IMG/VR virus record: IMGVR_UViG_3300034198_015519
Coordinates: 1 to 64,000 of that record
Direction: 5' to 3' (one strand)
Length of the DNA stretch: 64,000 nt
DNA from: a virus
Part shown: positions 14,953 to 23,289 of the stretch, piece by piece
Numbering within the stretch: position 1 is the stretch's first letter
How the letters are laid out: each line of letters starts with the position of its first letter
The notes under the pieces: generated by a model
What the model saw: the letters and a program-made list of their open reading frames with translations, nothing else
What the model was told of the DNA's origin: nothing
The model's database searches: none
Translations under genes and position numbers: made by a program

Positions 14953-15315
14953 ATGGACAACAAGATTAAACAAGAATTACAAGAAATGAAGTACCTTTTT
15001 GGTTATAAGGCTGGGAAAGTTATTTCAGAACAAGAGAATAGACCTGTCGAAGAAGACATGGATATGATAGACTTAAATACGGATGCAGATATGGACGTAT
15101 TAGACATTGAGGATATGGATGATGTGGAATTTGGTGATACCACTATAAAACCACAAGTAAGACCTGATGTCGATACACCAACAAAACCTAAAAAACCTGG
15201 TACACCTTATAGTCCAAAACCAGGACCTAAGAAGAACCCTAAAGCTGAGGATGAAAGTGGATTACCTAATTGGTTATCTTTTGATGAATTAGGAATTGAA
15301 ATGGGAGAGGAATAA
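14953..15315 (+). CDS. leader-tagged acidic protein with Pro/Lys-rich tail
   Basis: 120 residues. The leader (MDNKIKQELQEMKYLFGYKA) ends in V-I-S-E-Q at residues 26-30. Residues 35-60 are almost all Asp, Met, Glu and Ile; residues 75-100 are Pro/Lys-rich (TPTKPKKPGTPYSPKPGPKK), so most of the protein should be disordered. Overlaps the next start by one base (TAATG). An acidic, disordered, cleavable protein is typical of phage scaffold or core proteins, but this is inference. Confidence 0.8.
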   Translation: MDNKIKQELQEMKYLFGYKAGKVISEQENRPVEEDMDMIDLNTDADMDVLDIEDMDDVEFGDTTIKPQVRPDVDTPTKPKKPGTPYSPKPGPKKNPKAEDESGLPNWLSFDELGIEMGEE

Positions 15316-16595
15316 TGAAAAAACATCTATTAGAAGAAAAAAATCTATTAAGAGCAAAACTTGTTCTTGAAGGTCTGTCAGATAATGAGATGGACAGATT
15401 GGCAACCATTAATTCCAAACTTAATGAAGCTCCTATAGATTATGAAGGACCTGAAAGAATGGAACCGGGTATCGAAAGAAAAATCACAGGTAAAGAAACT
15501 CCTTACCATAACTTCCCTGCTATCCCAAAAATGGATAGAGACTTTATTGAATTGATTTCATCTAAAAGATTTAAAGATTCAGTAGAGAAAGTAAGAAGAT
15601 ACATGGGTAACACACAAGTTATTCAAGGGGGTAACCCACTTATGCAATTGATGATGACTGTTATGCAGTCTATGCAACAAATTGTCGGTATTCAAATGAG
15701 ACACAAAGAAGAATTGGAGCAACTAGCGATTAAACTTGTTCAAGAAGAGATGGGTATTCCTGAAGGTGCGATGCAATTCAAAGCTGAACTTGTAATGCAA
15801 CCGATGGGTGCTGCCGAAGGGATGCAATCTGAACCTGAATTACCATCAGAAGAAGAAGTTGAGGAGTTTATGGGTGACATGGAAACTTTTAATTTAGAAA
15901 GATCTAAAAGAAGATTCATTAATTCACTCATCCAAGGGGCCGCGTTTAAGGGAGGACATATGTATGTTTTAGTTTCTAACGAACTTAACGATATGGACCC
16001 AAGATTATTAAATCTTTATGGTGTATCACAAGCATTAATGGAACATGCTTATTGGATTTTCCCTGATATGGAAGGTATGGCCGGTGGTGGCGGTGGTCAA
16101 ATGGGTCAATCAGAGGTTGATGAAGAAACAGACCCACCAACAGTTAAGGCAAAGGCGGTAACATTCCCATTATTGGTTCACGAATTAGTTAAAGGTGTGT
16201 ATGAAATCTTTGGAACTCACGGTTTACCTGATGATCCAAAACAACAAGAGATGATTTTAAATGCTGAAGATACATTACCAGCGGAAATATGGGATTCAAG
16301 ACTTGGTCCTATCTTTTGGGAGAAGTTTACGTCTACCTATCCTATGGAATTGTTTGATGAAGATAAAAAACACATCCAACACTACTTGTTTATGCGATTT
16401 TCGGCACTTGACGCTAAAGAATTCTTTAAAATTGCACAATTAATAATGAATGATGACCCTAAAGGTAGACAATTCATTGAAAGATTGGTTGATGGTATCA
16501 TAAATGACTTAAAAAAACAAGCTTACAAAGAAGCATTACCAGATGAAGATGATGATAATTATGACGACATCGATTTATCGGATTTAGGATTATAA
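15315..16595 (+). CDS. hypothetical probable virion or assembly protein
   Basis: 426 residues, overlapping the previous stop by one base. MKKHLLEEKNLLRAKLVLEG has a leader-like basic helix with L-V-L-E-G. A methionine-rich helical segment at about 110-165 (LMQLMMTVMQSMQQIVGIQM ... EELEQLAIKLVQEEMG) looks like a coiled coil. An internal Gly run (GMAGGGGGQMG) separates two helical halves, and the C-terminus is very acidic (DEDDDNYDDIDLSDLGL). Position between scaffold-like tagged genes suggests head assembly. No family was recognised with confidence. Confidence 0.8.
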   Translation: MKKHLLEEKNLLRAKLVLEGLSDNEMDRLATINSKLNEAPIDYEGPERMEPGIERKITGKETPYHNFPAIPKMDRDFIELISSKRFKDSVEKVRRYMGNTQVIQGGNPLMQLMMTVMQSMQQIVGIQMRHKEELEQLAIKLVQEEMGIPEGAMQFKAELVMQPMGAAEGMQSEPELPSEEEVEEFMGDMETFNLERSKRRFINSLIQGAAFKGGHMYVLVSNELNDMDPRLLNLYGVSQALMEHAYWIFPDMEGMAGGGGGQMGQSEVDEETDPPTVKAKAVTFPLLVHELVKGVYEIFGTHGLPDDPKQQEMILNAEDTLPAEIWDSRLGPIFWEKFTSTYPMELFDEDKKHIQHYLFMRFSALDAKEFFKIAQLIMNDDPKGRQFIERLVDGIINDLKKQAYKEALPDEDDDNYDDIDLSDLGL

Positions 16596-16597
16596 AA

Positions 16598-16891
16598 ATG
16601 AAAAAAATGATAAAAAGAATCACAGAAACGGAAATTAACAGAATTGTTAAAAATATTGTTAATGAAAATGAAGATTTCGTAACCGGAATATCAGCATCTG
16701 AAAGAACTGAGTTGGTTGATGACGTAATTAATAGAATAAATGAACATGGGACAGACTATATTGTTGAATTAAACAAATTAAATAGTGAATTCCCTGTTGA
16801 AAGATATAAAAGACAAGAAAGAACAAGAAGAACTGATTTTGAATTACCAAAAGGTGTCAGAGTTAAAAGTAGTATCTTTCCTGAAGACTAA
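16598..16891 (+). CDS. small leader-tagged basic protein
   Basis: 97 residues, 2 bases after the previous stop. The leader MKKMIKRITETEINRIVKN ends in I-V-N-E-N. The rest is helical, then strongly basic (ERYKRQERTRRTDFELPKGVRVK). Same architecture as the 79-residue protein at 4833: leader, acidic helix, basic tail. Likely an internal head or DNA-associated protein if the leader is a packaging signal. Confidence 0.8.
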   Translation: MKKMIKRITETEINRIVKNIVNENEDFVTGISASERTELVDDVINRINEHGTDYIVELNKLNSEFPVERYKRQERTRRTDFELPKGVRVKSSIFPED

Positions 16892-16911
16892 TACATCAAT
16901 AAATCTAACTG

Positions 16912-16946
16912 AAACCCCATTTGAATTAATCATATGGGGTTTTTTA
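16912..16946. terminator. terminator between convergent genes
   Basis: AAACCCCAT / ATGGGGTTT arms; T run on the + strand, A run on the other side for the minus UvrC gene. Confidence 0.85.
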
Positions 16947-18221
16947 TTATAAAAACATTGATTTTGAACGTTTTTTACGGTGAAATGTAATAACAAACCT
17001 GTGAACCTCGTCTTGAATAGACCCAAGTAGGTTAAAAAACTTAGATTTTTCAAATTTTACACTATTTCCGTCACAAAAATGGATAATATCTGACTTGTGA
17101 GACGAATTTTTACCAATTGATAACAAATCTACCCTATTAAGTAGTGAAAGTTCCTCAAAAACCTTCTTTACTACCCCTAATTGTCCTTTACCGCCATCAA
17201 TCACTACCATATCAGGTAGTTTTTTACGTTCTTTTAATAATCTTGTAAACCTTCTACGTAAAACCTCATCAAAAGACGCATAATCGTCAGGACCATCTAC
17301 CGTTTTAATGTTAAATTTACGGTATTCTGATGTGTTTTTCTTACCATTTGTGTACCTAACAAGGGCAGATACCTGACAATCACCCATAATATGTGAATTA
17401 TCGTACATTTCTATGTCAATTGGGGTGTTTTTTAACCCATAAGTGGTCTTAAACTCGTCCGCAATCACTAAATAACCACCAATTCTTGACGATTCTACAC
17501 ATTTTTCATACTTATCAAGAGCATTTAACCTAAATTTAATGGTATTTGCCTGTTCAAACTCCATATTTTTACTAAATGCGTTCATTTTACGGGTTAATTT
17601 ACCCCTAAGTTGGTCAAAATTGAATAAAATTACCTGTTTTAGGTCAGATATAACCTCACGATAGATAAATTTGTTAATATTTGACACACAAGGAGCATCA
17701 CACCTACCCATATGATACTCTAAACAGACCTTAAACTTATCATTTTCAATGTTTTCGGGGGTTAATTCATAAGAACAGGACCGTAAATTGAATATATCGT
17801 GTAATAAATCATACATTTCATGACATAAACTACTACTTGGTACCTCAATTAATGGTTCAGAGTCTAAAGTTGTGTCATTTTTTACCACTAAACGAGGAAA
17901 ATTGTCATTTGTAAGGGTTAAATACCATTTTTTTGACCGATCGTCCTTTAATTTGATGTTAAATTTAGGATTATGGGTCTTAATAAGGTCATTTTCAAGA
18001 ATTAATGCTGAATTTTCGTCTAAAGTGGTCAAAAAATCAACATCTACAACGTTTTCTACCAATATTTTGGTCTTTGTTGAGTGATTTTTGTTAGAAAAGT
18101 ACGATTTTACCCTATTTGGGAGGTATTTTGACTTACCAACATAGATAATTTGACCTTTTTTGTCTTTAAAAAGGTAACAACCACTACTTTTTGGGATATT
18201 TTTGAGTTTTTCTACTAACAT
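16947..18221 (-). CDS. uvrC: shortened UvrC excinuclease subunit
   Basis: 424 residues against about 600 for bacterial UvrC. Domains in order: GIY-YIG nuclease at about 10-90 (GCYLFKDKKGQIIYVGKS, then NRVKSYF and the Glu-bearing ENDLIKTHNPKFN), a Cys-containing linker (CLEYHMGRCDAPC), a UVR-like segment at about 205-235 (RKMNAFSKNMEFEQANTIKF), and the RNase H-like C-terminal nuclease at about 255-415 (IEMYDNSHIMGD, MVVIDGGKGQLGVV, DEVHRFVITFHRKKRSK). It stops right after the latter motif, so the helix-hairpin-helix tail is missing. Both incision centres appear intact. It could repair phage DNA or act as a two-nuclease factor without normal UvrB and DNA-binding behaviour. Confidence 0.93.
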   Translation of the reverse strand: MLVEKLKNIPKSSGCYLFKDKKGQIIYVGKSKYLPNRVKSYFSNKNHSTKTKILVENVVDVDFLTTLDENSALILENDLIKTHNPKFNIKLKDDRSKKWYLTLTNDNFPRLVVKNDTTLDSEPLIEVPSSSLCHEMYDLLHDIFNLRSCSYELTPENIENDKFKVCLEYHMGRCDAPCVSNINKFIYREVISDLKQVILFNFDQLRGKLTRKMNAFSKNMEFEQANTIKFRLNALDKYEKCVESSRIGGYLVIADEFKTTYGLKNTPIDIEMYDNSHIMGDCQVSALVRYTNGKKNTSEYRKFNIKTVDGPDDYASFDEVLRRRFTRLLKERKKLPDMVVIDGGKGQLGVVKKVFEELSLLNRVDLLSIGKNSSHKSDIIHFCDGNSVKFEKSKFFNLLGSIQDEVHRFVITFHRKKRSKSMFL

Positions 18222-18267
18222 TTAAGCTAAAATACTCATTTTTACAGTAAAAACCAACAAAAAAGAC

Positions 18268-18275
18268 TATTTATT
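18268..18275 (+). promoter_or_regulatory. TATTTATT box
   Basis: 3 bases before the ATG at 18279. Confidence 0.45.
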
Positions 18276-18278
18276 AGT

Positions 18279-18833
18279 ATGAAAATCATAATTACAGAGT
18301 CACAATACCGTTTTTTGGTTGAAAATACCCAAGAAATAGACCAAATTTTGGATAAAATGAACGAAATTGGGTACGAAAACCTTGAAAATGAGGAAAAAAT
18401 GACCCTAAAATCGTATTCTGAATGGTTAAATAGTGGTAAAAAGGGTGAATTTACCCCCCAAAACACCCCTAAAAACACCGATTTTGAGGGTAAAACAGGT
18501 GAAAAATGGACCCGTACATTACAAGATGGTAGTGAGTTTACTTTCCAATTTGACTATGAAGAGATAGAAAATGATGTAGAATTATACTTCGGTGTGGTTA
18601 AATGGAATGATACTGAATGGGTTGGTTGTATTGTTGCTGAAAAAGATGGTTCTTTAGCTCTTTTAGACTTTGTTGAGGATACTGGTGATTACGAAACTTA
18701 TGATAACATGCAGATTTCATCTAAATTCGAACCAAAATCACATAGATATCTAAATAGTGAACTTGGTAATTTAGAAGATGAGGTTGATTATTTTGTTGAA
18801 GAAGTGATTATTCCTGAATTAAGCGATAATTAA
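18279..18833 (+). CDS. leader-tagged protein with a DUF6576-like motif
   Basis: 184 residues. MKIIITESQYRFLVEN is the IITES leader, with L-V-E-N at residues 13-16. It is followed directly by IDQILDKMNEIGYENLENEE, which resembles the short motif (ILDKIxxxGYDSLTxEEK) found at the C-terminus of Bacteroidota rhomboid-family membrane proteins and catalogued, as far as I recall, as DUF6576. The rest is an acidic beta-rich domain with a Trp-rich segment (FGVVKWNDTEWVGCIVAEKDG). Function unknown. Confidence 0.75.
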   Translation: MKIIITESQYRFLVENTQEIDQILDKMNEIGYENLENEEKMTLKSYSEWLNSGKKGEFTPQNTPKNTDFEGKTGEKWTRTLQDGSEFTFQFDYEEIENDVELYFGVVKWNDTEWVGCIVAEKDGSLALLDFVEDTGDYETYDNMQISSKFEPKSHRYLNSELGNLEDEVDYFVEEVIIPELSDN

Positions 18834-18835
18834 GA

Positions 18836-18843
18836 TATTTATA
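18836..18843 (+). promoter_or_regulatory. TATTTATA box
   Basis: 17 bases before the ATG at 18861. Confidence 0.45.
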
Positions 18844-18860
18844 TATTAAAAAATAAAAAG

Positions 18861-19325
18861 ATGATAACTAAAAAAGAATTAATTAAAAAAGGTTTCAGTT
18901 CATCTTCATTGGTCTCCGAACAAGAAGAAGAAAAAGAGATGGATAAAAAACCATCAGGAAATGGTAAATTTACAGAAATGATGTCATTACTACTTCATTC
19001 AAGAACACAAGTACATACATTACATTTACAAACAAATTCATACCCTGAACACATGGCATTAAATGGGTATTACAACGGTATAGGAGATATCATTGATGGG
19101 TTAGTTGAATCATTCCAAGGAAAATACGGAATTTTAAATGGATACAAATCTTACGACATTGAGGGATATAAAAGTACTGAATCAACTATTAAATATTTAC
19201 AAGATCTTTGTGGTAAAGTTGAGGATTTAAGGGATTGTTGTGATGACTCATACATTCAAAACCAAATTGATACTGTTTGTGAATTAATAAACTCAACATT
19301 ATATAAATTACGTTTTTTAAAATAA
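18861..19325 (+). CDS. leader-tagged ferritin-like (DUF5856-like) helical protein
   Basis: 154 residues. The leader MITKKELIKKGFSSSSLVSEQ ends in L-V-S-E-Q; from residue 35 the protein is a helical bundle with MMSLLLHSRTQVHTLHLQTN, SYPEHMALNGYYNGIGDIID and FQGKYG. These resemble the phage and giant-virus family DUF5856 (LR..V.L.HW.T.SYA.H.A...L...D.FVE.YQGKYG), which is distantly Dps/ferritin-like. His/Glu pairs that could bind metal are visible (H at the LHL segment, E and H in PEHM). Role unknown; DNA or metal binding within the head is possible. Confidence 0.7.
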   Translation: MITKKELIKKGFSSSSLVSEQEEEKEMDKKPSGNGKFTEMMSLLLHSRTQVHTLHLQTNSYPEHMALNGYYNGIGDIIDGLVESFQGKYGILNGYKSYDIEGYKSTESTIKYLQDLCGKVEDLRDCCDDSYIQNQIDTVCELINSTLYKLRFLK

Positions 19326-19347
19326 AGGCGTATCACCTGAGCGATGA

Positions 19348-19374
19348 ACCGTGGCGTAAGTCACGGTTTTTTTA
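19348..19374 (+). terminator. Rho-independent terminator
   Basis: AACCGTG / CACGGTT stem with a GCGTAAGT loop and T run. Confidence 0.9.
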
Positions 19375-19424
19375 TGCTCTAAAATATAATATTCATACAA
19401 CACTAATCTATAATTTTACCACAT

Positions 19425-19453
19425 AAAAACCCCCATCCGAAGATTAGGTTTTT
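19425..19453 (-). terminator. terminator of the NlpC/P60 gene
   Basis: On the minus strand: CCTAATC-TTCG-GATGGGGG then T run. A TTCG tetraloop hairpin of the same form follows the tmRNA. Confidence 0.75.
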
Positions 19454-19454
19454 T

Positions 19455-20027
19455 TTACTCTATTCTTCCGAAATTCATAAACGTACCGCCATAATAACCG
19501 TTTAAAATATCGTTAGTTATCTTAACTCCCGTTGCGGTACTTTCTGAGTGTATCATATTTATTTTTTCACCATCAATTGAGTGGACTATACCTATGTGGT
19601 CAGCACCTGCCCTACTCGGTCCATTATCAAAAAATATCATATCACCTGGAACAACTTCGCTTTTATCAACAACCTTTGCTTGGTTTCGTAAACTTTCTGC
19701 CGTTCCTCTTGGTATGGTTACACCTGCCTGATTATAAGCCCAAGTAACTAACCCACTACAATCAAATCCTTCTTCAGGTGTTTCATCACCCCAACTATAA
19801 GGTTTACCTAATTGGGTTACGGCAGCATCCACTATTGACTGACCCGTCTCACTATATTTTAAATTTTTAGGTGTTCTTTTAGTTACATTTGATGGGTCTG
19901 TTAAATCTAAAGACCCGATAGCATCTCCAACCTTTTTTCCTGTTGACGGATCAATCATTTCACCATACTTACCTCCTTGTTCTACAAGTAAGTCTGATAG
20001 ATTTTTTAACAGTGATATTTTAGACAT
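19455..20027 (-). CDS. NlpC/P60 peptidoglycan hydrolase with leader
   Basis: 190 residues from the ATG at 20027, chosen over 20042 because the TATTTATT box lies between them. The N-terminus MSKISLLKNLSDLLVEQGG carries L-V-E-Q and fits the leader pattern. The catalytic domain covers about 65-190: YSWGDETPEEGFDCSGLVTWAY with the nucleophile Cys, ADHIGIVHSI with the His, and a downstream NMIHSES for the third polar residue. NlpC/P60 enzymes cut gamma-D-Glu to diamino-acid links in peptidoglycan stems. Probably a virion-associated wall-opening enzyme. Confidence 0.9.
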   Translation of the reverse strand: MSKISLLKNLSDLLVEQGGKYGEMIDPSTGKKVGDAIGSLDLTDPSNVTKRTPKNLKYSETGQSIVDAAVTQLGKPYSWGDETPEEGFDCSGLVTWAYNQAGVTIPRGTAESLRNQAKVVDKSEVVPGDMIFFDNGPSRAGADHIGIVHSIDGEKINMIHSESTATGVKITNDILNGYYGGTFMNFGRIE

Positions 20028-20030
20028 AAT

Positions 20031-20038
20031 AATAAATA
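20031..20038 (-). promoter_or_regulatory. TATTTATT box (minus strand)
   Basis: 3 bases before the start at 20027. Confidence 0.45.
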
Positions 20039-20116
20039 TCATGGTTTAATAATAATTAAACAACCCCCTTTGAAAATTATACTATCCTGGTGGTTTGATA
20101 TATCATATATTTTTAC

Positions 20117-20124
20117 TATTTATT
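20117..20124 (+). promoter_or_regulatory. TATTTATT box
   Basis: 13 bases before the ATG at 20138. Confidence 0.45.
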
Positions 20125-20137
20125 AATAAAAAATCAT

Positions 20138-22369
20138 ATGAAATTACTACGTTATCTTTTTATTTTAATAACTTTTTATAGTTATTCTCAATATTGTCCA
20201 TATCTAGGACCCAATCAATTATTACCTTGTGGTGTGGGGTCTACTACCCTAACTGCTGACTTAAGTCAGTGTGGTCCTGGAGGTCCTAACCCCAATCAAA
20301 CAACAAATTACGGTGTTACAAATATTCCATTCGTAAATCAGACCAATACGGGTAATCAGTTATTCATGACTGATGATTCACAACAGGGACCTTTTCAAAT
20401 AGGGTTTAACTTTTGTTTTTTTGGGACAACATATACGCAATTCTATATAGGTTCAAATGGTTGGATTTCATTCTCAGCAGGACAACCAACAACATTTACA
20501 TCACAACCAATCCCAACAGGAAATGCTTTGGTACCTAAAAACTGTATTATGGGGCCTTGGCAAGATTGGCACCCTGGTTTAGGTGGACAAATCAGATATC
20601 AAGTACAAGGGGTTGCTCCGTGTAGAAAGTTAGTTGTTAGTTGGACAAACATGCCAATGTTCTCTTGTACTTCTAATTTTGGAACATTTCATATTGTAAT
20701 TTACGAATCAACAAATTATATTGAAAACCACATTCAAAATAAACCGGCTTGTTTACAATGGCAAGGTGGGACTGCAACGCAGGGTATACATAATTCGTTA
20801 GGTACTATTGGTATTGCTTCGCCAGGAAGAAACTCAACTGCTTGGACAACACAAAACGAAGCGTATAGATGGACACCGAGTGGTCCTGTGGTTACCCCTA
20901 CCCTAACATGGTATCAGGTTGGTAATCCAAACCCAATTGGTACCGGTCCGACCATAACAGTAACCCCACCAGCGGCAGGTGCAAATTATACCTGTCATTT
21001 TGTTTATCCTATTTGTAATACGGGATGGTCGACTTGTAATGCAAGTGCGGGATTAGGTCCCGATACGGTATTTGTATTGCCTGGACCACCGAACTTACCA
21101 CCACCAATTATAAATCTTGTAAATCCGACGTGTGATAACTACTGTGATGGTATTGTTGACATAATCCCACAAGGGGGTACTGGTGTTCAAACAATCTCTT
21201 GGAATGGTGGTCAACCTCCATCATTTAATCAAATGGGGTTATGTGAAGGTTCATACCCATTTACAATAACAGACGGTGCTGGATGTACAGTAACTTCCGT
21301 TGCAACATTAGTAGACCCACAACCTGTTATTATTAATCCAATTATTGGTACAAGTATATTATGTTTTAATTCTACAACGAATCAATTTAATATATCAAGT
21401 CCAATACCTAACCTAGTATATAATTGGTCAACGACAAATGGTAATATAACATCGGGTCAAGGTAATGATACTATTAATTTAGATGTGACTGGAGTTGTTG
21501 GTGGGAACTACAATAATATGCTATCAGTTTATGGTGAGAATATTAATGGGTGTTTAAGTCAAACGGAAACATTTACGATTGACGTTTTAAACATACTACC
21601 AATAATAGACCCTATGGGTCCTTACTGTGAGTATGATGGATGTTTACCGATAACTGTAACTCCTTCAGGTGGTGTGTTATCGGGTAACAATGTTTGGAAT
21701 GACCAATATTGTCCTGATAATGGTTTTGTTGGTCTCGATAATATTAATTATGTTTATTCACAATCGGGATGTATATTCGACACAAATATAAACGTACAAG
21801 TTTACCCACGACCATCGTTAACCCCTGTTATCGATGGAAGACCTAATGTTTCGTATGAATATCACGAATTATGTGAGGGTGATAGTATCATTGATTTATA
21901 TGAAGCAATTTCCCCTAATGGTGGTTATAATGAATGGTATGTCTTTGGCGATACATTACAAGGACCAACAATTAATATCACTTGGGACGAAGAAGGTATG
22001 TTTGAATTTGAAGTCGTAAGATGGGAAAATGGTTGTGTGTCATTCCCTGAAGATTTTAACGTAACCATAGACCTTTGTCCTGAAGAACTAATTTACATAC
22101 CTAATACATTTACACCCAATGGTGACGAACATAATCAAACTTTCAGAATGGTATTCACTGCAGGATTTGACCCTAATGACTTCAATATGAAAATTTATAA
22201 TAGATGGGGTGAAATAATATGGGAGACCTATAGTCACACCTCATATTGGGACGGTACATACAATAATGTAATGTGTCCTGACGGTTCATATAATTGGGTA
22301 GTCTCTTTTGGTCATCCTAAAACAGGTTTAAGAAAAGAAATCAAAGGTAACTTGATAATCACCCGATAA
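20138..22369 (+). CDS. secreted protein with type-B T9SS C-terminal sorting domain
   Basis: 743 residues. Residues 1-18 form a signal peptide (MKLLRYLFILITFYSYSQ). Residues about 40-260 are a beta-rich extracellular domain (FQIGFNFCFFGTTYTQFYIGSNGWISF) of the type seen in Bacteroidota surface adhesins; further Pro/Cys-rich Ig- or PKD-like repeats follow. Residues about 650-743 are a textbook gliding-motility-associated CHU_C domain (TIGR04131): IPNTFTPNGDEHNQTF, KIYNRWGEIIWET, YWDGTYNN, CPDGSYNWVV and a final NLIITR. In the host this signal sends proteins through the outer membrane by the type IX system. It therefore predicts a phage gene product displayed on or released from the infected cell. 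No leader tag. Confidence 0.92.
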   Translation: MKLLRYLFILITFYSYSQYCPYLGPNQLLPCGVGSTTLTADLSQCGPGGPNPNQTTNYGVTNIPFVNQTNTGNQLFMTDDSQQGPFQIGFNFCFFGTTYTQFYIGSNGWISFSAGQPTTFTSQPIPTGNALVPKNCIMGPWQDWHPGLGGQIRYQVQGVAPCRKLVVSWTNMPMFSCTSNFGTFHIVIYESTNYIENHIQNKPACLQWQGGTATQGIHNSLGTIGIASPGRNSTAWTTQNEAYRWTPSGPVVTPTLTWYQVGNPNPIGTGPTITVTPPAAGANYTCHFVYPICNTGWSTCNASAGLGPDTVFVLPGPPNLPPPIINLVNPTCDNYCDGIVDIIPQGGTGVQTISWNGGQPPSFNQMGLCEGSYPFTITDGAGCTVTSVATLVDPQPVIINPIIGTSILCFNSTTNQFNISSPIPNLVYNWSTTNGNITSGQGNDTINLDVTGVVGGNYNNMLSVYGENINGCLSQTETFTIDVLNILPIIDPMGPYCEYDGCLPITVTPSGGVLSGNNVWNDQYCPDNGFVGLDNINYVYSQSGCIFDTNINVQVYPRPSLTPVIDGRPNVSYEYHELCEGDSIIDLYEAISPNGGYNEWYVFGDTLQGPTINITWDEEGMFEFEVVRWENGCVSFPEDFNVTIDLCPEELIYIPNTFTPNGDEHNQTFRMVFTAGFDPNDFNMKIYNRWGEIIWETYSHTSYWDGTYNNVMCPDGSYNWVVSFGHPKTGLRKEIKGNLIITR

Positions 22370-22375
22370 ATGACA

Positions 22376-22383
22376 TATTTATT
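22376..22383 (+). promoter_or_regulatory. TATTTATT box, unusually far upstream
   Basis: 37 bases before the ATG at 22421, so this message would have a real 5' leader. Confidence 0.4.
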
Positions 22384-22420
22384 AAATGTGTAAAACGCAT
22401 AATTAATTAAACTAATACAT

Positions 22421-23257
22421 ATGTTATTAAAAAATGGTTCAGAAGGGGCTGACGTAAAAAAACTCCAAGAGAAATTAGGTGTGGAAGCTATAGGTAAATT
22501 CGGACCTAAAACGGAAGCGGCTGTTAAAGAGTGGCAAAAGGCAAATGGTCTTAAGGATGATGGTATCGTTGGGGATGCAACTTGGGCAAAATTGTTTGGT
22601 GAATCGGCACCTGTTACTGATGTGATTAAGGAAGATGTTATTATCCCTTCAGGTGGGGCTTTAAATATTGAAAAATTAAAGGGACATATTCCTGATGCTG
22701 TAATTGCTCAGATTCCTGATACCGCTAAAAAGTTTAATATTACAAACAACCTACGTTTAGCTCACTTTTTGGCTCAATGTGGTCATGAATCAGGTGGTTT
22801 TAAAGCAGTATCTGAGAATTTAAATTATTCTGCTGACGGTTTAAAGAAAATATTTGGAAAATACTTCCCAGGTAATTTAAATGAGTCGTATGCTAGACAA
22901 CCTGAAAAAATCGCCGCTCGCGTTTATGCAAGTAGAATGGGTAATGGTGACGAAGCATCGAAAGAAGGTTTTAAATTTAGAGGACGTGGTTACATCCAAT
23001 TAACCGGAAAGGCGAACTATACTAATTTTACTAAATTCATCGGTGAAGATTGTATTGCTAATCCGGATTTAGTTGCAACTAAATATCCATTGGCGTCTGC
23101 GGCTTTCTTCTTTGATTCAAATAAGCTATGGGCTATCTGTGACAAGGGCGCTGACGACGCCACTGTAACTGCGGTTACTAAAAGAGTGAATGGAGGTACT
23201 ATCGGGTTACCTGATAGAATCAAACATTTTAAAGAATATTACAACTTACTTAAATAA
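22421..23257 (+). CDS. endolysin: peptidoglycan-binding domain plus GH19
   Basis: 278 residues. Residues about 3-65 are a PG_binding_1 domain (LKNGSEGADVKKLQEKLGV ... GPKTEAAVKEWQKANGL ... GDATWAKLF). Residues about 80-278 are a GH19 chitinase/lysozyme-like domain: HFLAQCGHESGGF with the general-acid Glu, GFKFRGRGYIQLTGKANY and PDLVATKYPLASAAFFF. The enzyme cuts the glycan backbone between aminosugars. It has no signal peptide and no leader tag, consistent with a cytoplasmic lysin released through a holin at the end of infection. Confidence 0.93.
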   Translation: MLLKNGSEGADVKKLQEKLGVEAIGKFGPKTEAAVKEWQKANGLKDDGIVGDATWAKLFGESAPVTDVIKEDVIIPSGGALNIEKLKGHIPDAVIAQIPDTAKKFNITNNLRLAHFLAQCGHESGGFKAVSENLNYSADGLKKIFGKYFPGNLNESYARQPEKIAARVYASRMGNGDEASKEGFKFRGRGYIQLTGKANYTNFTKFIGEDCIANPDLVATKYPLASAAFFFDSNKLWAICDKGADDATVTAVTKRVNGGTIGLPDRIKHFKEYYNLLK

Positions 23258-23260
23258 AAA

Positions 23261-23286
23261 AAACCCAACTTCGGTTGGGTTTTTTG
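23261..23286. terminator. bidirectional terminator
   Basis: AAACCCAA-CTTC-GGTTGGGTTT with T and A runs, between the convergent endolysin and minus-strand genes. Confidence 0.9.
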
Positions 23287-23289
23287 TTA

